Assembly: GCF_037975245.1 (NCBI RefSeq)
Contig: NC_092565.1
Span: 23,393,499-23,457,498 of the forward strand
Direction of reading: 5' to 3'
DNA length: 64,000 nucleotides
Origin: Apostichopus japonicus
Taxonomy: Eukaryota > Echinodermata > Holothuroidea > Aspidochirotida > Stichopodidae
Below the pieces are notes generated by a model, which saw only the letters and a list, made by a program, of their open reading frames with translations, did not search any database and was not told where the DNA came from. Made by a program: the position numbers and the translations under genes. Positions 45,501 to 56,200 of the stretch are shown here, piece after piece (the stretch's first letter is position 1; every line of letters begins with the position of its first letter).

Positions 45501-47485
45501 CCAAAATGTTGTCTTTAAACCTCGAATTTCTCAGAGCTTCTGGGGGCTTGGACCCCTGTACCCCAACCTGGGCGTTGCCCATGGACCATACCACAGGCCC
45601 TAAGGCATGCCCATGGACCCCACCTATAACTGTGTCGCGCTGCAAGCTGACTGACGCCAACGGCGTTAGTATAGTATCACCTACAAAGTTCAGTGATTTT
45701 TTTTTACCCCAGGCTCATCCCTGTATGGATGACATGAACAGAATAAAGGCATATACTTATTAGATACACAGTAGGCTATATATAATTGTAATATATCAAT
45801 TACTATAAGCTGTTTTCATGGTGCACTTTTGCACCTATAGTGTTTTATAGCACTTTTTATGTTTGAATTCCCCCCAAAAATCATGATGGCTTAGGTGTTT
45901 TCACAGCTTTCTAAGCATACTTTTAACCCCAATTGTGTCAAATAAACCATTGATAGGGGCTGGGCTTCCAGGGGCCCTAAGGCGGGCCCCTGGACCCCAC
46001 CCGTTATAGGCTTCGCGCTTCGCGCTCGCGCAGGCGCCTTCGGCGCCAGATGGATAGTCTCCTGAGTCCTGAGCACTCAGTAACAGATGAGACACCCTAT
46101 TTGAAATTTCTGGCTAAGACCCTGGTGCAGAGTGCTAAATGCAACCATTCTCATGTATGTTAACATTGAATTGTCATGGCTTGGATATTTTCAACTATAG
46201 ATACATCAGATCCAATATCGCCTCGTCGGTTCTTAACTGAGATATATGAAATTGTTTTACTTATTCAATTGAAAACTTGAACTTACAAATCTTTATATGT
46301 AGGTCCTTCTTTTTCACCGCCCATGTAGCCCGCCCTCACTCTCACGACACCAGGCTGACAACCAAACGTTGCCTCTACACCCCAGAAGCAAGCCATCGCG
46401 AAATGAGCTTTCACGGTGACACCCAAATGCTCTCTATAGCCTACAGATTGTCCCTGAAAACAGAGATGAGAAAACAAGAATGAAGAAGAGAGAAATACTC
46501 GTAAATACAATACCAAGCATACCAGTGATTTGGGGGCTATTGAAATCACAGACCAATACTACTAGCTCCATGTGAATGTTCCATAACAACTCCCTGGTCT
46601 TACAATAAAGGTTATTAGTATTGCCTCCAAAAAAACGGCAAAAAGGTCAGATGATGTTCCTTCATCTTCAAACTTCAGCAAACATGCTATTGCCAGCAGC
46701 AAGTGGTTTAGGGCCTCACTCATGTAAACACCTATCAATATTTCTTAATAAAATTACGGGAGCCTGGAGTCAGAGGTTCAGAACAATAATATTTCAGAAC
46801 ACTTGGTTATATGTTGTGATCAGGAATGCAGCTCCGTGTATAGGGCGCTCGATAAGTCACTGCGGTATCACTTGGGATGGAAGCATAAAACCATGGGAGC
46901 TCAAACTGATAGACCCAGGTCTTCCGGCCCTTGAAAGTTTACCTAAGTTGGGACCAGTATAAAACGTCCGAGTTCGATACAAGCTAAACAGCCTGCATGC
47001 ATGGTTGCAGTTTTCGGTACTATAGGTACGCATATAGCTTTAAACATCAACTTGCCCGGGGTGTATACTAACCTGAGAACGAACTGAAACTAAACGAAGA
47101 AGTTGTTTGAAACTAGGAGCTGTCAATCGGTAACAGCTGACTACTTGACGTAACTTCCGAGATCACGTTGGATTTCCTAGGTTAATGAAGTTAAGGTTAC
47201 TAAAGAGATGTATAGTGTATGCCCGTTGCCTTTGATTAATTTTCAAAAGGTTTCTGTGAGCACGTAGGCATATTGCGTCTTTTTCAGGCTACAACCACAT
47301 GTTCTACCATATTATCTGCATTGTCTAACATTAGAAATGAACATACTCACCGCCGAGCTATCGGTTTCAACGGTCTCGCACCCAGGCTCGTCTTTGGTGC
47401 ACACCCCATCTTCAGCTACGTCTCCTCCTAAGACCACTATTGCAGCTATAAGAAATAAAAAGGCCACCACAAGACGGACCGCCAT
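33595..47485 (-). CDS. MSRA: Peptide methionine sulfoxide reductase A with signal peptide, four exons
   Basis: MsrA reduces methionine-S-sulfoxide in proteins. Minus-strand exons: 47485-47351 (start plus signal peptide), 46453-46287, 39216-38968, 33829-33595. Joins are GT-AG and phase-compatible, giving 261 aa. Residues 1-21 (MAVRLVVAFLFLIAAIVVLGG) form a hydrophobic leader, so the enzyme is probably secreted or in the ER lumen, unlike cytosolic/mitochondrial MsrA. The active site is in FAMACFWGVEATFG (Cys67; the common form is GCFWG). Next come GDHTETVEVEYDP, FWKYHDYT, QYMSAIFYHDDEQ, then AEDYHQKYF across the last splice. A C-terminal extension ends EGCAP, whose Cys259 could act as resolving cysteine. 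The gene spans ~14 kb because intron 3 holds a copia element and intron 2 holds nested hAT elements. It is divergent from the CatSper gene. Confidence 0.88.
34180..34343 (+). repeat. 5' LTR of the copia element
   Basis: Starts TGTTAG and ends CAACA. It includes a CACGTG palindrome near 34203 and an ATTAAA near 34303. It also contains the gag ATG (34329), so the first five codons of the polyprotein lie inside the LTR. At 164 bp it is short for an LTR. Confidence 0.93.
34329..38456 (+). CDS. Copia Gag-Pol polyprotein, intact 1375 aa
   Basis: Single frame from the ATG inside the 5' LTR to TGA at 38456. Domains in order: Gag (UBN2-like, about residues 20-200); CCHC zinc knuckle (CYQCGNEGHIARLC, about 240-253); aspartic protease with DCGATSHI (about 332; the usual motif is D-S/T-G-A); a pre-integrase HHCC zinc region (WHEILGH to CDTCTQGK, about 468-520); an integrase core with Asp in VHTDLAGP (about 533), RSDNGSEF (about 594) and Glu in NGTAERQW (about 629), a DD35E spacing; reverse transcriptase with IIWVDDLI (about 1063, Trp in place of the usual Tyr before VDD); and RNase H with YSDSDW, CEAEY and EDNQGA. 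No stop or frameshift. It produces and integrates element DNA. Confidence 0.95.
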   Translation: MADPTGYGPRRDPGSRWQRLCFNGDENEYELWETKFLGHLRMMKLKDTILGLNVPPEGEAGSGQPNVNDVVGKNEECYAELIQFLDDKSLSLVMRDAADDGRKALKILREHYSNQGKPRIITLYTELTSLKKGPNESITDYIIRAEKAITALRNAKETLSDGLLIAMILKGLPDSFKPFAIHITQSNDEITFTKFKSKLRSFEETEKFRVESHDKSDNVMKAGSTGTVPTGSRKIKGRLTCYQCGNEGHIARLCPYKLQTSNKSQTKLPRWCNYHNSSTHSDETCRRHNRKDKAKQTAEQTETREEDHTFSFKAGNNTSNIRQRGGPGTLMVDCGATSHIITDLSKFVSFDNTFHPENHYMELADGTRENNVALKRGNAQVTLLSTEGKNVESMLEAALYIPSYPQDMFSVKAATNNGATVTFKRGCNILTHKDGTTFNIREQGRLYYLNVVDEEIVGDRVNAVYDVHTWHEILGHCNFEDILKLQDVVKGMKIKGEVDKSTFDCDTCTQGKFVNSRSRKLDAKATTPLELVHTDLAGPINPVAKDGFKYAATFTDDYSGAIFVYFIRNKGDTALVLEKFLADCAPYGKVKCIRSDNGSEFTGNAFESVLRKMGIRHETSSPYSPHQNGTAERQWRTLFEMGRCLLIDKGLPKFLWTYAVQTAAHIRNRCFNNRIKQTPHHMLTGNQPDLSKMGIFGSECYAYKHDPKKLDSRCEKGIFVGYDKNSPAYLVYHANSGKVSKNRLVKFCKKRGIEKQTQTDVLDDEVELFPQQYTCGESSGDAHVPENNNGSKTNVSQREITRESLKESGSEENHSERSKGDVSQGRYYPKRERKSPKYLDEYVSHVEDGDSIMTGIDYCYKVCGIPQTYKEAVNSPYISTWKNAMEEELNSLRENDTFEITTLPEGKHPVGGKWVYAIKEDFEGTRRFKARYVAKGYNQVKGIDYKETFAPTANITSIRILMQLVVQNDLIVHQMDVKTAYLHAPIAEEIYLEQPEGFEVLSDTGEKLVYKLKKSLYGLKQSGRNWNKVLHEYLVENDFVQNSSDHCVYKKQIKNDMIIVIIWVDDLIMAASDTHLLNQFKEVMQKKFRMKDLGKISYFLGIHFEQKEGEIKMSQDKYISKMLERFGMVNCKPRSTPCEQKLEYNSSEAVDPKNYREIVGSLIYAMTCTRPDLSWVVSRLSQHLSEPKAENMNTAKHVLRYLKGTIDHKLCFKKSSQPLRLLAYSDSDWASSVEDRRSTTGYCFSLTGDGPLVSWKSKKQPTVALSTCEAEYMALAATTQESLYLTQLLNGMDKKIYHCTNILEDNQGAISLSKDPVHRQRSKHIDVKYHFIRTMVNEGKVNITYCPTEDMVADNFTKPATKSKINKFKRFLFGN
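34344..34357 (+). promoter_or_regulatory. Primer-binding site matching the tRNA-iMet anticodon arm
   Basis: GGTTATGGGCCCAG directly follows the 5' LTR. It is complementary to the anticodon stem-loop of initiator tRNA-Met (CUGGGCCCAUAACC), not to a tRNA 3' end. Drosophila copia uses an internal tRNA-iMet fragment in the same way. The site overlaps gag codons 6-9. Complementarity was checked against tRNA-iMet from memory. Confidence 0.8.
38537..38551 (+). promoter_or_regulatory. Polypurine-type tract before the 3' LTR
   Basis: GGGAGCAAGTGGGGG is purine-rich apart from one C and one T, and abuts the 3' LTR. This is the expected position for plus-strand DNA priming. Confidence 0.6.
38552..38715 (+). 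repeat. 3' LTR of the copia element
   Basis: Same 164 bp as the 5' LTR; I found no difference on reading. It ends CAACA and is followed by the target duplication GGGAG. Like the 5' copy it carries the gag start, which here runs into flanking DNA. Confidence 0.93.
38767..38850 (+). repeat. tRNA-like A/B-box sequence, possible SINE fragment
   Basis: TTGGCTTAGACCAG resembles a pol III A box, and GGTTCGAACCCC about 38 bp downstream is a perfect B box, giving roughly tRNA spacing. The segment does not fold as an obvious complete tRNA. It sits ~50 bp beyond the copia 3' flank in MsrA intron 3. It could be a tRNA-derived SINE head or a tRNA pseudogene. No flanking duplication was found. Confidence 0.4.
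40163..41556. mobile_element. hAT-type element, 1.4 kb, with 8-bp duplication CCTTCAAC
   Basis: The termini CAGTGGCGTC and GACGCCACTG are perfect 10-bp inverted complements, followed by G-rich (left) and C-rich (right) GGGGGGGCAC-type subterminal blocks. The perfect 8-bp direct repeat CCTTCAAC flanks it at 40155-40162 and 41557-41564. No transposase frame. It contains a copy of another MITE at 40287-40627. It lies in MsrA intron 2. Confidence 0.8.
40287..40627. mobile_element. Short copy of the CAGGCGCGGCGGAAC MITE family, nested
   Basis: It starts CAGGCGCGGCGGAACGGG and ends GGTTCCGCCGCTACTG, the same termini as the element at 43592-44296. Both share a nearly identical body, for example TAAGCGGAGCGCCACCATCG (40343-40362). 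It lacks ~360 bp of the longer copy. I could not see a clean 8-bp duplication here, so the boundaries are less sure. Confidence 0.6.
43098..44628. mobile_element. Truncated inverted relative of the 14964-15840 hAT element (middle level)
   Basis: The left part (43098-43583) matches the reverse complement of about 15490-15815, including TCCTAATTTATTACCCGAAT and ACTGCGTCACAATTTCAGC. The right part (44305-44628) matches the reverse complement of about 15130-15420. Both terminal inverted repeats are missing, and the two halves are split by the MITE at 43592-44296. The boundaries are where similarity stops by eye. Confidence 0.7.
43592..44296. mobile_element. Inner hAT MITE with perfect duplication ATCAGCGC
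   Basis: It starts CAGGCGCGGCGGAACGGG and ends CCGGTTCCGCCGCCACTG (15 of 18 terminal positions complementary). A perfect 8-bp direct repeat ATCAGCGC lies at 43584-43591 and 44297-44304. The duplication exactly restores the interrupted middle element (AATCAGCGCAAGTGG), which proves insertion order. 705 bp, no ORF of note. Confidence 0.85.
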
Positions 47486-50213
47486 TTTTGCAGGCTTCTA
47501 TACCTTCGTACAACTCGACGTGGACAAACTTGCATATGTTCACAGTACAGACGGTCGTAGCACGGTATCATATACGCTACCACCACGCACGCATGTACAG
47601 TGTTATTAGTACTGTATAGTTTGCTTGCAGTCAGCTGTTAAACTTCCATACTCGGTTTATGTCAATAAAATCGTGATAACATCTCTGTTGTGAACTTATC
47701 AAGTAATAAGTTTACACAAACCAATATAACCAGCTAAACTACAGGTATAATCAGTTTATATTGATCACACGCGTTGGAAGTATTTTCATGTACCGCATAT
47801 ATTATATAACTGAGGGTTTACTATAGCATAGGCTACCGCATCGCTCACAGTTTCTTTCAACTATACCTCACACAATGTTCAATCTTACGTGTATGTAACT
47901 TCCGCGCTTCGATACGTACAGGAATGTATCATACTGCATGGGTGACCTTGTTTATCCAACCATGAAACAAAGTACACTGATTCAATTCCCTAACATATTC
48001 GTGAACCTATGACACTTAAAGTTTGATAATCCTGCTGGTATTTCCGTGGCAAAAACATACTACAGCTACGAGCTGTTTAAAGGGAGATCTGTGCTACGTA
48101 TCATTTAGCACAATAAGGAACAATTTAAGCACAAATAGGCGGAAATGATAAAAGCCTACATGTGAAGATGAAAGAGCTAACACTTTTAAAATTGCAGACG
48201 GTCTTTAAGACAGTTCGTCATCCAATTACGTCATTAGTGATACAACAACTACAATAATCTTACCAGTGATCGATCTTGACCGCATTTTTTTCTCTCTCCA
48301 CCTCTCTCTCTCTCTCTGTATACGGCTCTGTGTGTTTTGGTTTAATAGCGCCCCCAGTTGTGAAAGTTTTCTGAATGATCTATTTATGGTTAGGGTCCAC
48401 GGAAATTTAGTTCTGTGTTCGGGCAACGGAAGTGATTTTGCCACAGTGTGCTCGCGATGCAGACGAACCATGATTTCAGGGTCGTCATGGGGCTATTACG
48501 GAATATGGGTTTGCAAACACGAAGAAAATATTCGTAAGTTAAGAAAGGAAAAAAACCTTGTTGTATGCTAGATAGGGCGATTTATAAGTCGTTGGTATTC
48601 TAGAGGGAAACAAATATGGAACAATCTGTGTTATTGAGGCCATACTGTATCTGCATATTTTTCTTTTACTTCCTTTCTCAGCATACTTCTTTACCACAGG
48701 CGTCGGTATAAAAGGCACGTGCCCTCATCCAGTTTTGGTGAACCGAGAAAAAAATCAGTTGTTGCCGATTCAAAAGAACCGTTTTTGTTCAAAAGTCTCA
48801 TTTTGTTGAAAAGTTGTTGTTGCTGTTAAGTTGTTGCTGTTATTAAAAAGGGAGGGTTTTTTGTTATTAAATACTAAAAAAACATTCAGATATTAGAATT
48901 CGTGGTACGGAATGCACAGATGATCCAATGCTTCGGAAATTTTAAGGTACAAAACGGAAGATACGTATTCAATTTTCACCACGAGTTGCGGCCGTGGTTT
49001 TGATGACTATTCGACTATTTTCTGTATTGCAGAAATTACTTGACGAGAAATGGAGTCCTACGATCGTTTTCGTTAAGCTGAATATTGATATTCATGCAAT
49101 GTTAATGTGTGCCTGTTCCTCAGAATTAGGATGATACTTATGGTAAAATATGTTTATGTTACATTTGTACCACATTATAGAAGTTTCAAACGTTAAATTT
49201 CCTATTTTTAAGAAGTCGATAGGTTATTTTTATAAGAATGTCCTTCTCTTGTACGTTGATATCCATCATCAGAAATAGCGCTTTGTACACAATGGAAGGT
49301 TAACCTTGATTAACTGCAATCCATGCATGTACACCAAAGCTGAATCTTTATTATTTGGTTGGCGCATTGAAATACTATACCACGCGTTGGGAAGTCAACT
49401 CCGAGTCCGATCCGGTATATGCGCACTACATACAACATTCACTGATACAATATTCGTTCGCAAGGTCATGTATTGAACAGAACAATTGCAAATTTCATGA
49501 ACTCGGGCCACAATCTAAACTGAAGTGTTTCGCCGTTCTACAGAAAAGTCTGAACTTTTCAATACTCCATTCAAGAAGTAAGATCAAAACTATGTTATTT
49601 TCAGACAGTGTCCACATCATATTCCAAGCTAGTAGGCCTAACTTACGACTATGTTTATACTGCAGCAATATCGTGTTAACAGCCTAACCATTAGGCTGCG
49701 TAGTAACATAGTACTTAAGTAGCCTAGCAAGTAGCATCTAGGCTACAGTACATCTATGTGACCGGAATTATTAAGCATCGCGAAAACAAAATCACACGAC
49801 TCCGTTATATTTGGACATAGCAAGGTAAGGCCTTGCCAATTTTTGTGGTTTGTTTAATAAATGGTACATAACGTAACTTAGGTCTAACTTCAGGCTATTT
49901 TCTTACTTCAATCACGAATTATTTTTATCTTGGCCTAACTTAGCAACCTTGCTACTTAGGCCTAGGGCTAACTGGTAGTAAGGGTTAGCCCTACCCAACA
50001 TTAGATAGGTTCCTCCCCAGGAAAGGGGGAAAACCCCATGATGTGACCATTTAACATTACCAGTATCAATTTTACTCTTGAGAAAACTTGAGAATGCATA
50101 AAGCCAAATACCTGCATTTTTTTTTAAACATCTTGCAGGATTTATGTTTTTATATTTCCTCAGCTTTCTTACCATTTTAACTCTTGACTATGTTATTCAT
50201 TTCTTCTGCAGCA
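47486..50213. promoter_or_regulatory. Divergent 5' region between MsrA and the CatSper gene
   Basis: MsrA starts leftward at 47485 and the CatSper-like gene rightward at 50214. The region must contain both promoters and a CatSper leader intron, because an acceptor TTCTGCAG ends at 50211, two bases before the ATG. I see no certain exon. A frame at about 48386-48570 has no recognisable features. No TATA box could be assigned with confidence. Confidence 0.4.
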
Positions 50214-53200
50214 ATGAAGCAACATAGGCCCCACCTTTCACTTGTCATGCTTTCATCATTGGCATTTTTCCTACTAATTATTTTCCCTGACGTCAGCAAC
50301 ACTTCATCATGCTCTTGGGAGGGACAAGTCTCATCAGATTCATCCCTGTTCTCCAATTCACTCTCTCTAAGTAATACCGATGCTGTTGTGCATATTAATA
50401 ATGCAGTGAAAAGACTTCAAGTCCATAACTTGATGCCAACAAATACAGTAAGTAATTTTCTAAAAATGATTTGCCCTATTTGATTTTCCCGTTCCATTTA
50501 TTACAATCATGTTGTCATAACATTACAGTCACTGAGAAGTAACAGAAACAAGACTTTATCAAATTATACACCACAAAGTAATCCAGTACATACAGAGAAA
50601 GCTGTGTTTGAATCTTGTTCCTGTATAGCCTTTTGAAGAATCTGAATGTTACCCTAAAAATATTACAAAGTAGTATGGTACCTATGTCAAATACTGCTAT
50701 ACATGTTTGCACTTGCAGAGGGCCATTTTCTCATTCTGCATAGCATTTTGCGATTCGATAATTATTCCCTGTTCACTATAACTATCTATATGCAGTACGT
50801 CAAGTAATTTATTTTAGTATGTTTTACTTCGATTCTGCTTGTTATATCCTATCTTTGCTTCTTTATAATTTTAGCAAAACATATCTGCATATAGATACTT
50901 CATTGTTGCCCACGTAAGATGTGTTGATGATAGAAGTGATGTTGGGAGGGTGTTATTCTCCAGAGGAGGGGGAGCAGTCATCACGATCATTGTCCCCTCT
51001 GAAACTGTGACAGGTGAGCACATCACCCAGAAAGTGCTTTCCCTAGAGGGAGCTCCAGTAGAGATGGACCAGTCATGCTCTTCGGCTATTTGTGATCCAG
51101 GATGGGTGGCACCTCTTCCTACCAGCCAAGACCACCACTTGATAAAGGTCCAGATATCAACGAGAGGGGGCTATCATGGTATCCAATCTTCTCAGTGAGT
51201 ACTCTTACACTTTGAATTAAAAATTGCCTGCATCATTAACTAAACAGACTCCAGTTTGCACTGGTAGTGTAATGCTATATGTGTAGATAAAAATTATTGG
51301 AGGATAACATTTAAAAAAACAGACAATTTTTTATTCCTGTGTGGTTTGGTGGAGGAAGTATTGTTTATTGATGAAGTAATTTGAATGTTTTTGTCTTTTC
51401 AAAGGACAAAGAAATTATTGGGAATAATGGCAATTGAATAGGTTTACCTTTGGAATGTAAGCCCTGTATCTGACCGACTGAGCCATGACGATAGGAAAAG
51501 GGTTCTCATGAGGTAGCCTACAATGCCAAACTTACTAACTGGCTGCATTGTTTTCTTGTTTTCGGATTTTTGTTATTTTAATTTTTGTTTGTAGGTTTAT
51601 CATTCATGTGGATGGATATTGGAGAGAGTTTGAATCAGGTGATTCTCCTCTCACTACTATAAGTGAATCGATGAACAGCAGACACATCCAGGACCACCTC
51701 AGATCGTTAAAACCAACTATTGTTTACTACCTGTCACCCTTGACCTCACCAATGTTCCTTCTCAGTGATGAGAGGGGTCTTATATTTTCCAGCAATGATT
51801 TTAAAGATAACATCTTCTTGCAGGTAGGAAAACATTCCTACTTTTGTAAAAACTATCACCATACCAGTAAAAAACATTTTGCTATGTGTGATGTGGACTT
51901 CCATGTCCCATTGGTTCAAAAAGTTAGTATTTGTCTCCTTAGAACAGACATATTGAAGGCAGATTGAAAATACATTATAGATTTAATGTAAAATCATTAC
52001 TGACAGCTCTCCTTTTTCAAATTATTTCAAATGTGTAGTTATTTCAGTTGATATGATCTGTGAGACTGAATTGTTGTGAGACTGCATCCCTGTGAGACTG
52101 AATCAGTGAATCTGATCGCGTCTTGGCCATTTGATCATGAGTAGTTTCTATTCCGTTTCTAAGCTACTTGTGATCCACACTTGTAGTAATATGGTCATGA
52201 TCACCCAATTACAGTCTTGATTCAAGGGAACTGGAGGTTGAGAGTGGATCCTCTATATTTTGGGTCACTGTTCTTAACAAAGATCATGTGTAGGATCTAT
52301 TCCCTTTCCCTGTGGGACTTGAGATACACATTTGATATATAGCATTGTCATAATACAAGGTAACAGTCTTGATTCATGGGAACTAGGGTTGAGAGTTCCG
52401 TTGTTTTGAGTGACTTTTCTTTAAAAAGAAATCTGTTGATTGAATTTATTATTTATGCATGATTTATTGTTGGATTATGTCTCCTTAATTAGGTCACCTG
52501 TATCACAACTTAAACTAAGCACGCAAAAAATTACCAAAATTTGAGAACTGTTTGAACCAAGCTTGGACCAAGTTGGACTAAACCATTTATAATTAGGATA
52601 CTGGTCTCTTAATTAGACCGAGCCATACCTCATAATGCATGAATAATACTACATAATTTGGTCTGAAAATCAACCCACTGCAAAATGCAGTTTTAAGTAT
52701 GGGTAAACAATTAGAAGCATCAAACCTTTTTGTTTCTGTAGGTAACAGCAACCACAGTCACGAGAGTTTGCGAGGAGGACGCTAGATTTGTTGTGTCGCT
52801 GCCCGACCGCATCTTGTATGGTGATTCATACGCTGCCTTTGAGATCTTTGGAAACTTTGCCGTTGTCAGCCAACAAAGTATGGATTTTATACCGATCAAT
52901 GAGGTATCTTGTATAAAGGCAATTATCATCCCACCTCATTCTTACCTGGTGGAGTGGTTTATCTATCTGATTGGAAGTGATGGATTGGCTACCGATAAAA
53001 TATACCAAGCTATCATTCACACCGGTGAGGATAAAAAACAACAGCATTTTATCTGTGTATCATGAGAGTGTTGTAGGTCTAGTAGCTTATGTACCACATG
53101 ACTAGCAGTGTCATGGTGTAGGGCATTAGCAAAATCATGTGGTAGGTATATGGGTACAGCTCCAAATTGTCTAGATGGACAAAGTATGACTGCATTACTA

Positions 53201-56200
53201 CACTAACACAGTGACAATCCTTCAGTCAAGTTTGTGATCAGCTCTGCAATGTCAGCATTCATGTAAATTGGTCACTGCAAGATTCTTAAGGACATTAACC
53301 TTGTGTGATTCATATTTAGACCTAGCTCTAGTTGCTGTACAGCTGTGTTTCATATAAATAGTTGGCTCATGGGCCAAATCCGACCTGCGAAAACTTTCAA
53401 TCCCACTCGCAAAAATAAAAGAAGAAAAAAAGTCGATCCACAATTTGCACTTGAGCATCTTACTAGCCTACTCAGCAGAATATTCAGTCTAGGAATAGTG
53501 AAATTCTGATTCTGTCTGGTTCAGGCTTTGCTCCAATCAATGTTTTTATGTAACCCTTATAGAAATTTACTTTAGAACCCGGCTTCTACAGGGCTCCATG
53601 GTTCATATAACATTTACTGCGGTAGCTACTGTAAAAAGTCATGATCATGTTGCTCTCATAGAAGACCCATCGCTCAAGCAAGGATTTAAATTTTATTTCT
53701 TGACTTGGAATTATGTAATGATACCCAGGTTTTTGATAGTAACAAATTAAGGTACTCATTGCTTAGTGTAACTTTAATTTAGAAAAGATCATTTCATTAG
53801 ACTGTCTCTAAAATCTTCTGTTTCTCTTCACAGATGAACCACTGGAGTTCTTAGCTGTTACTGATGGAGCTGATTCTGGTGCTTGTGAATTCATTAAAGG
53901 TGCAAACACAGGTGTGTGGCAAACCAAATGTCTTGTGTCTTTCAGGTTTCTTATTTCCATGGAACATTTACTTTTAACAACAAATTCAATGTGAGAATTT
54001 TGTATTCTGGAACCAAAAGGACATTTTTTCCACTGTCTCTGTTGAATATGCTATTGGATTAGGTCCTGATTGATTGGTAATGGATCAGCTTTTGAATTAC
54101 CAATCTTAATTACAGGAAGATCAAATTGAAATTTTTGTTGTTGAATTAGCCAGCAGAGTTAGGCTGTTAACGTTTGACTGGCCACATCAGACATTTGTGT
54201 AACTTACTTTGACTTTTAAAATGACTGTCACAGACCTGATGAAATGTTCATCATACACCATCTATCAAAGCCACTTTTTACATATTTTATCTCTGAAAGA
54301 TGTGAGCTGCTCTGTGATTGGTGGAGCAGTCAGTGCGACCACACCAAACGAAGCTTTCTTCCTGATGGAGATGGGTGCCGCAGAATGTAACATTGACTCT
54401 GGTGGTTGTTACTTTATTCTACAATTGAAAGGCACGTCAGACATTGTCCCATGGAAATTAAAGGAAAAAGGAATTGGTGGGGGGGGGGGTGGGGGGTTGG
54501 GGGGAGGGGAGAGAGAGAATGAGAAAAAAAGTTAGTGGGATTCATAATGCAAACCTTGAAATTGACTGTTGAAATCATTTCCACAATCTGTGACTTTGAG
54601 AAGAATTTTCTTAAAACACAAATAGTATGTAAATCATACTAAATTAAGATGAGCTTGTTCACTAGACTGTAAAGGTTAATTACAATCAGACATCCTGGGT
54701 TGTTCTCTCTCATTACAATAGAGTGTTTCAGTGAGTCGTAACTTCATTTTCTTTCCCTCACTACACCGGACACTGAAACTGTATCAAAGCAGGCCAGATA
54801 AACAATGGAGGATCCCTTTTCCATCAATGGGATTTTAAGCTTGAATTAGTTATTGAGGTTAAGCTGGTCGTCCAACTTTGTTATATTCTGAATCTGCAGA
54901 CAATGTTTTGTTTGGAAGGTATTAAATGGAATAGAATAGCCAATGGAATCCTTCACCAGTTTTGTTTTAAAATGTCACTATTTATCTATCATTCCTTTTT
55001 GTGTTGTCTTTTGTGATTCATTTCTATGAAAGGCTGTAGCATTCAGACAAATTTAACTATTTCGTGCAATATGAATTCATTGCTGGCTGCTCGCTTACTT
55101 CAAACCTTTTTCTTTGTAGGTTCCTTCATGAGCCATACTTGGAGATTGGTGACAAATTTTCCTTGGGGTAACTGTACCCTTATGAGTGAGTAACCAGTGG
55201 GGTCAACTGGCAGGCTCATTTTCTCATTTGTAATGTGCAGTTGAAGTCGGAAAAGATTGGTGGGGGGGGGGGGAGGAGTTGGTATAAAGGTATTACTAAA
55301 TCTTGAGTTATTTCAGCAATGCAAGACCTCTTCTACTTTAAGTAGCCGTGGCAGATATTGAAGCAATTCACTACCAACTTTAAAAACTGCAGTATCTATC
55401 TATGAAATTTGTTCTAAAATGTTAAGATTCTGAAAGGGATTCAACAGATTACATGATTGAAACCTCAATCCAACTTAGCTAGCAATCTGGACATATTTTG
55501 TAATATTGTCACTTTCAGTTGTCATTTTAGTTGGAGTCACAAAATGTCTTTCAGCAACGGTCTAGTTTGGACAATATTTCTAATGCTAATACCACTCTAT
55601 ACTGTCCTCCAAATCATGCTTTAAAGCACTTGTACTGACAGTATGAACAGTTCCAAACCTTTATCTAAACAGGACAGAAAGAGGATATTTATTCAGCTGT
55701 TGCTTTCCATTCAAGTACTTTAAAGTGTTTCGTGAAAGAATCTGTAAATAAAATATTGGCAGAAAGTCCATAAGCTACACATAAACTGGTTGTCTGTTCC
55801 TACAACCTCATTGTATAATTTCAGTTGTAGCAGAGTTTTAGATTTCTTGATTGCTCAGAGTACTACTATGTATTTTTAATTGTACTTTTTTTTGTTTTTT
55901 GATATGTATCAAATGACTTCTCTACTTCAACACAAATTATTTATGATAAATCCTAAGGTTCTTTCTTGATCGTAACACCCACTTTTTCTAGATTCAGACC
56001 TGTGTGGAATAGAAATGCCATTAAATTTGACCGGGGTTACCACAACTGCCAGACCTTCTAAACACATTTTCCTCTGGGGGAGCACTCTTATACATAGGTA
56101 GGTTTTCATTCTTTTTTCCCGCTCATATCTGTCTTGAAAGTTTCTTTGATAATATGCTTCAAGAAACATATTTCAGCTGTCTTTTCAAGTTGTATTTATT

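Larger units (their letters stand above)
42308..46124. mobile_element. Outer hAT-type element (3.8 kb) of a three-level nest, duplication GTGCAGAG
   Basis: The termini are CAGGGTCTTAGCTAGCAAT and the complement of CAGGGTCTTAGCCAGAAAT, with the first 12 bp perfect. A perfect 8-bp direct repeat GTGCAGAG flanks it at 42300-42307 and 46125-46132. The interior carries the inverted hAT relative at 43098-44628 and, inside that, a third element. GC-rich blocks near 45530-45670 and 45950-46060 repeat GGCCCTAAGGC and ATGGACCCC-like words. No transposase frame was recognised. It lies in MsrA intron 2. Confidence 0.8.

Noticed and set aside
48266-48571. Coding exon upstream of the CatSper gene
   Set aside because: The frame is open but has no recognisable motif or supporting splice sites, and starts in a CT-repeat region.
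54479-54505. G-runs here and at many other sites (1580, 2650, 10180, 16497, 24165, 38910, 55262, 59688) as a dedicated regulatory code
   Set aside because: They are scattered in introns and spacers on both strands without fixed position relative to genes; best explained as homopolymer expansion, although G-quadruplex formation is possible.
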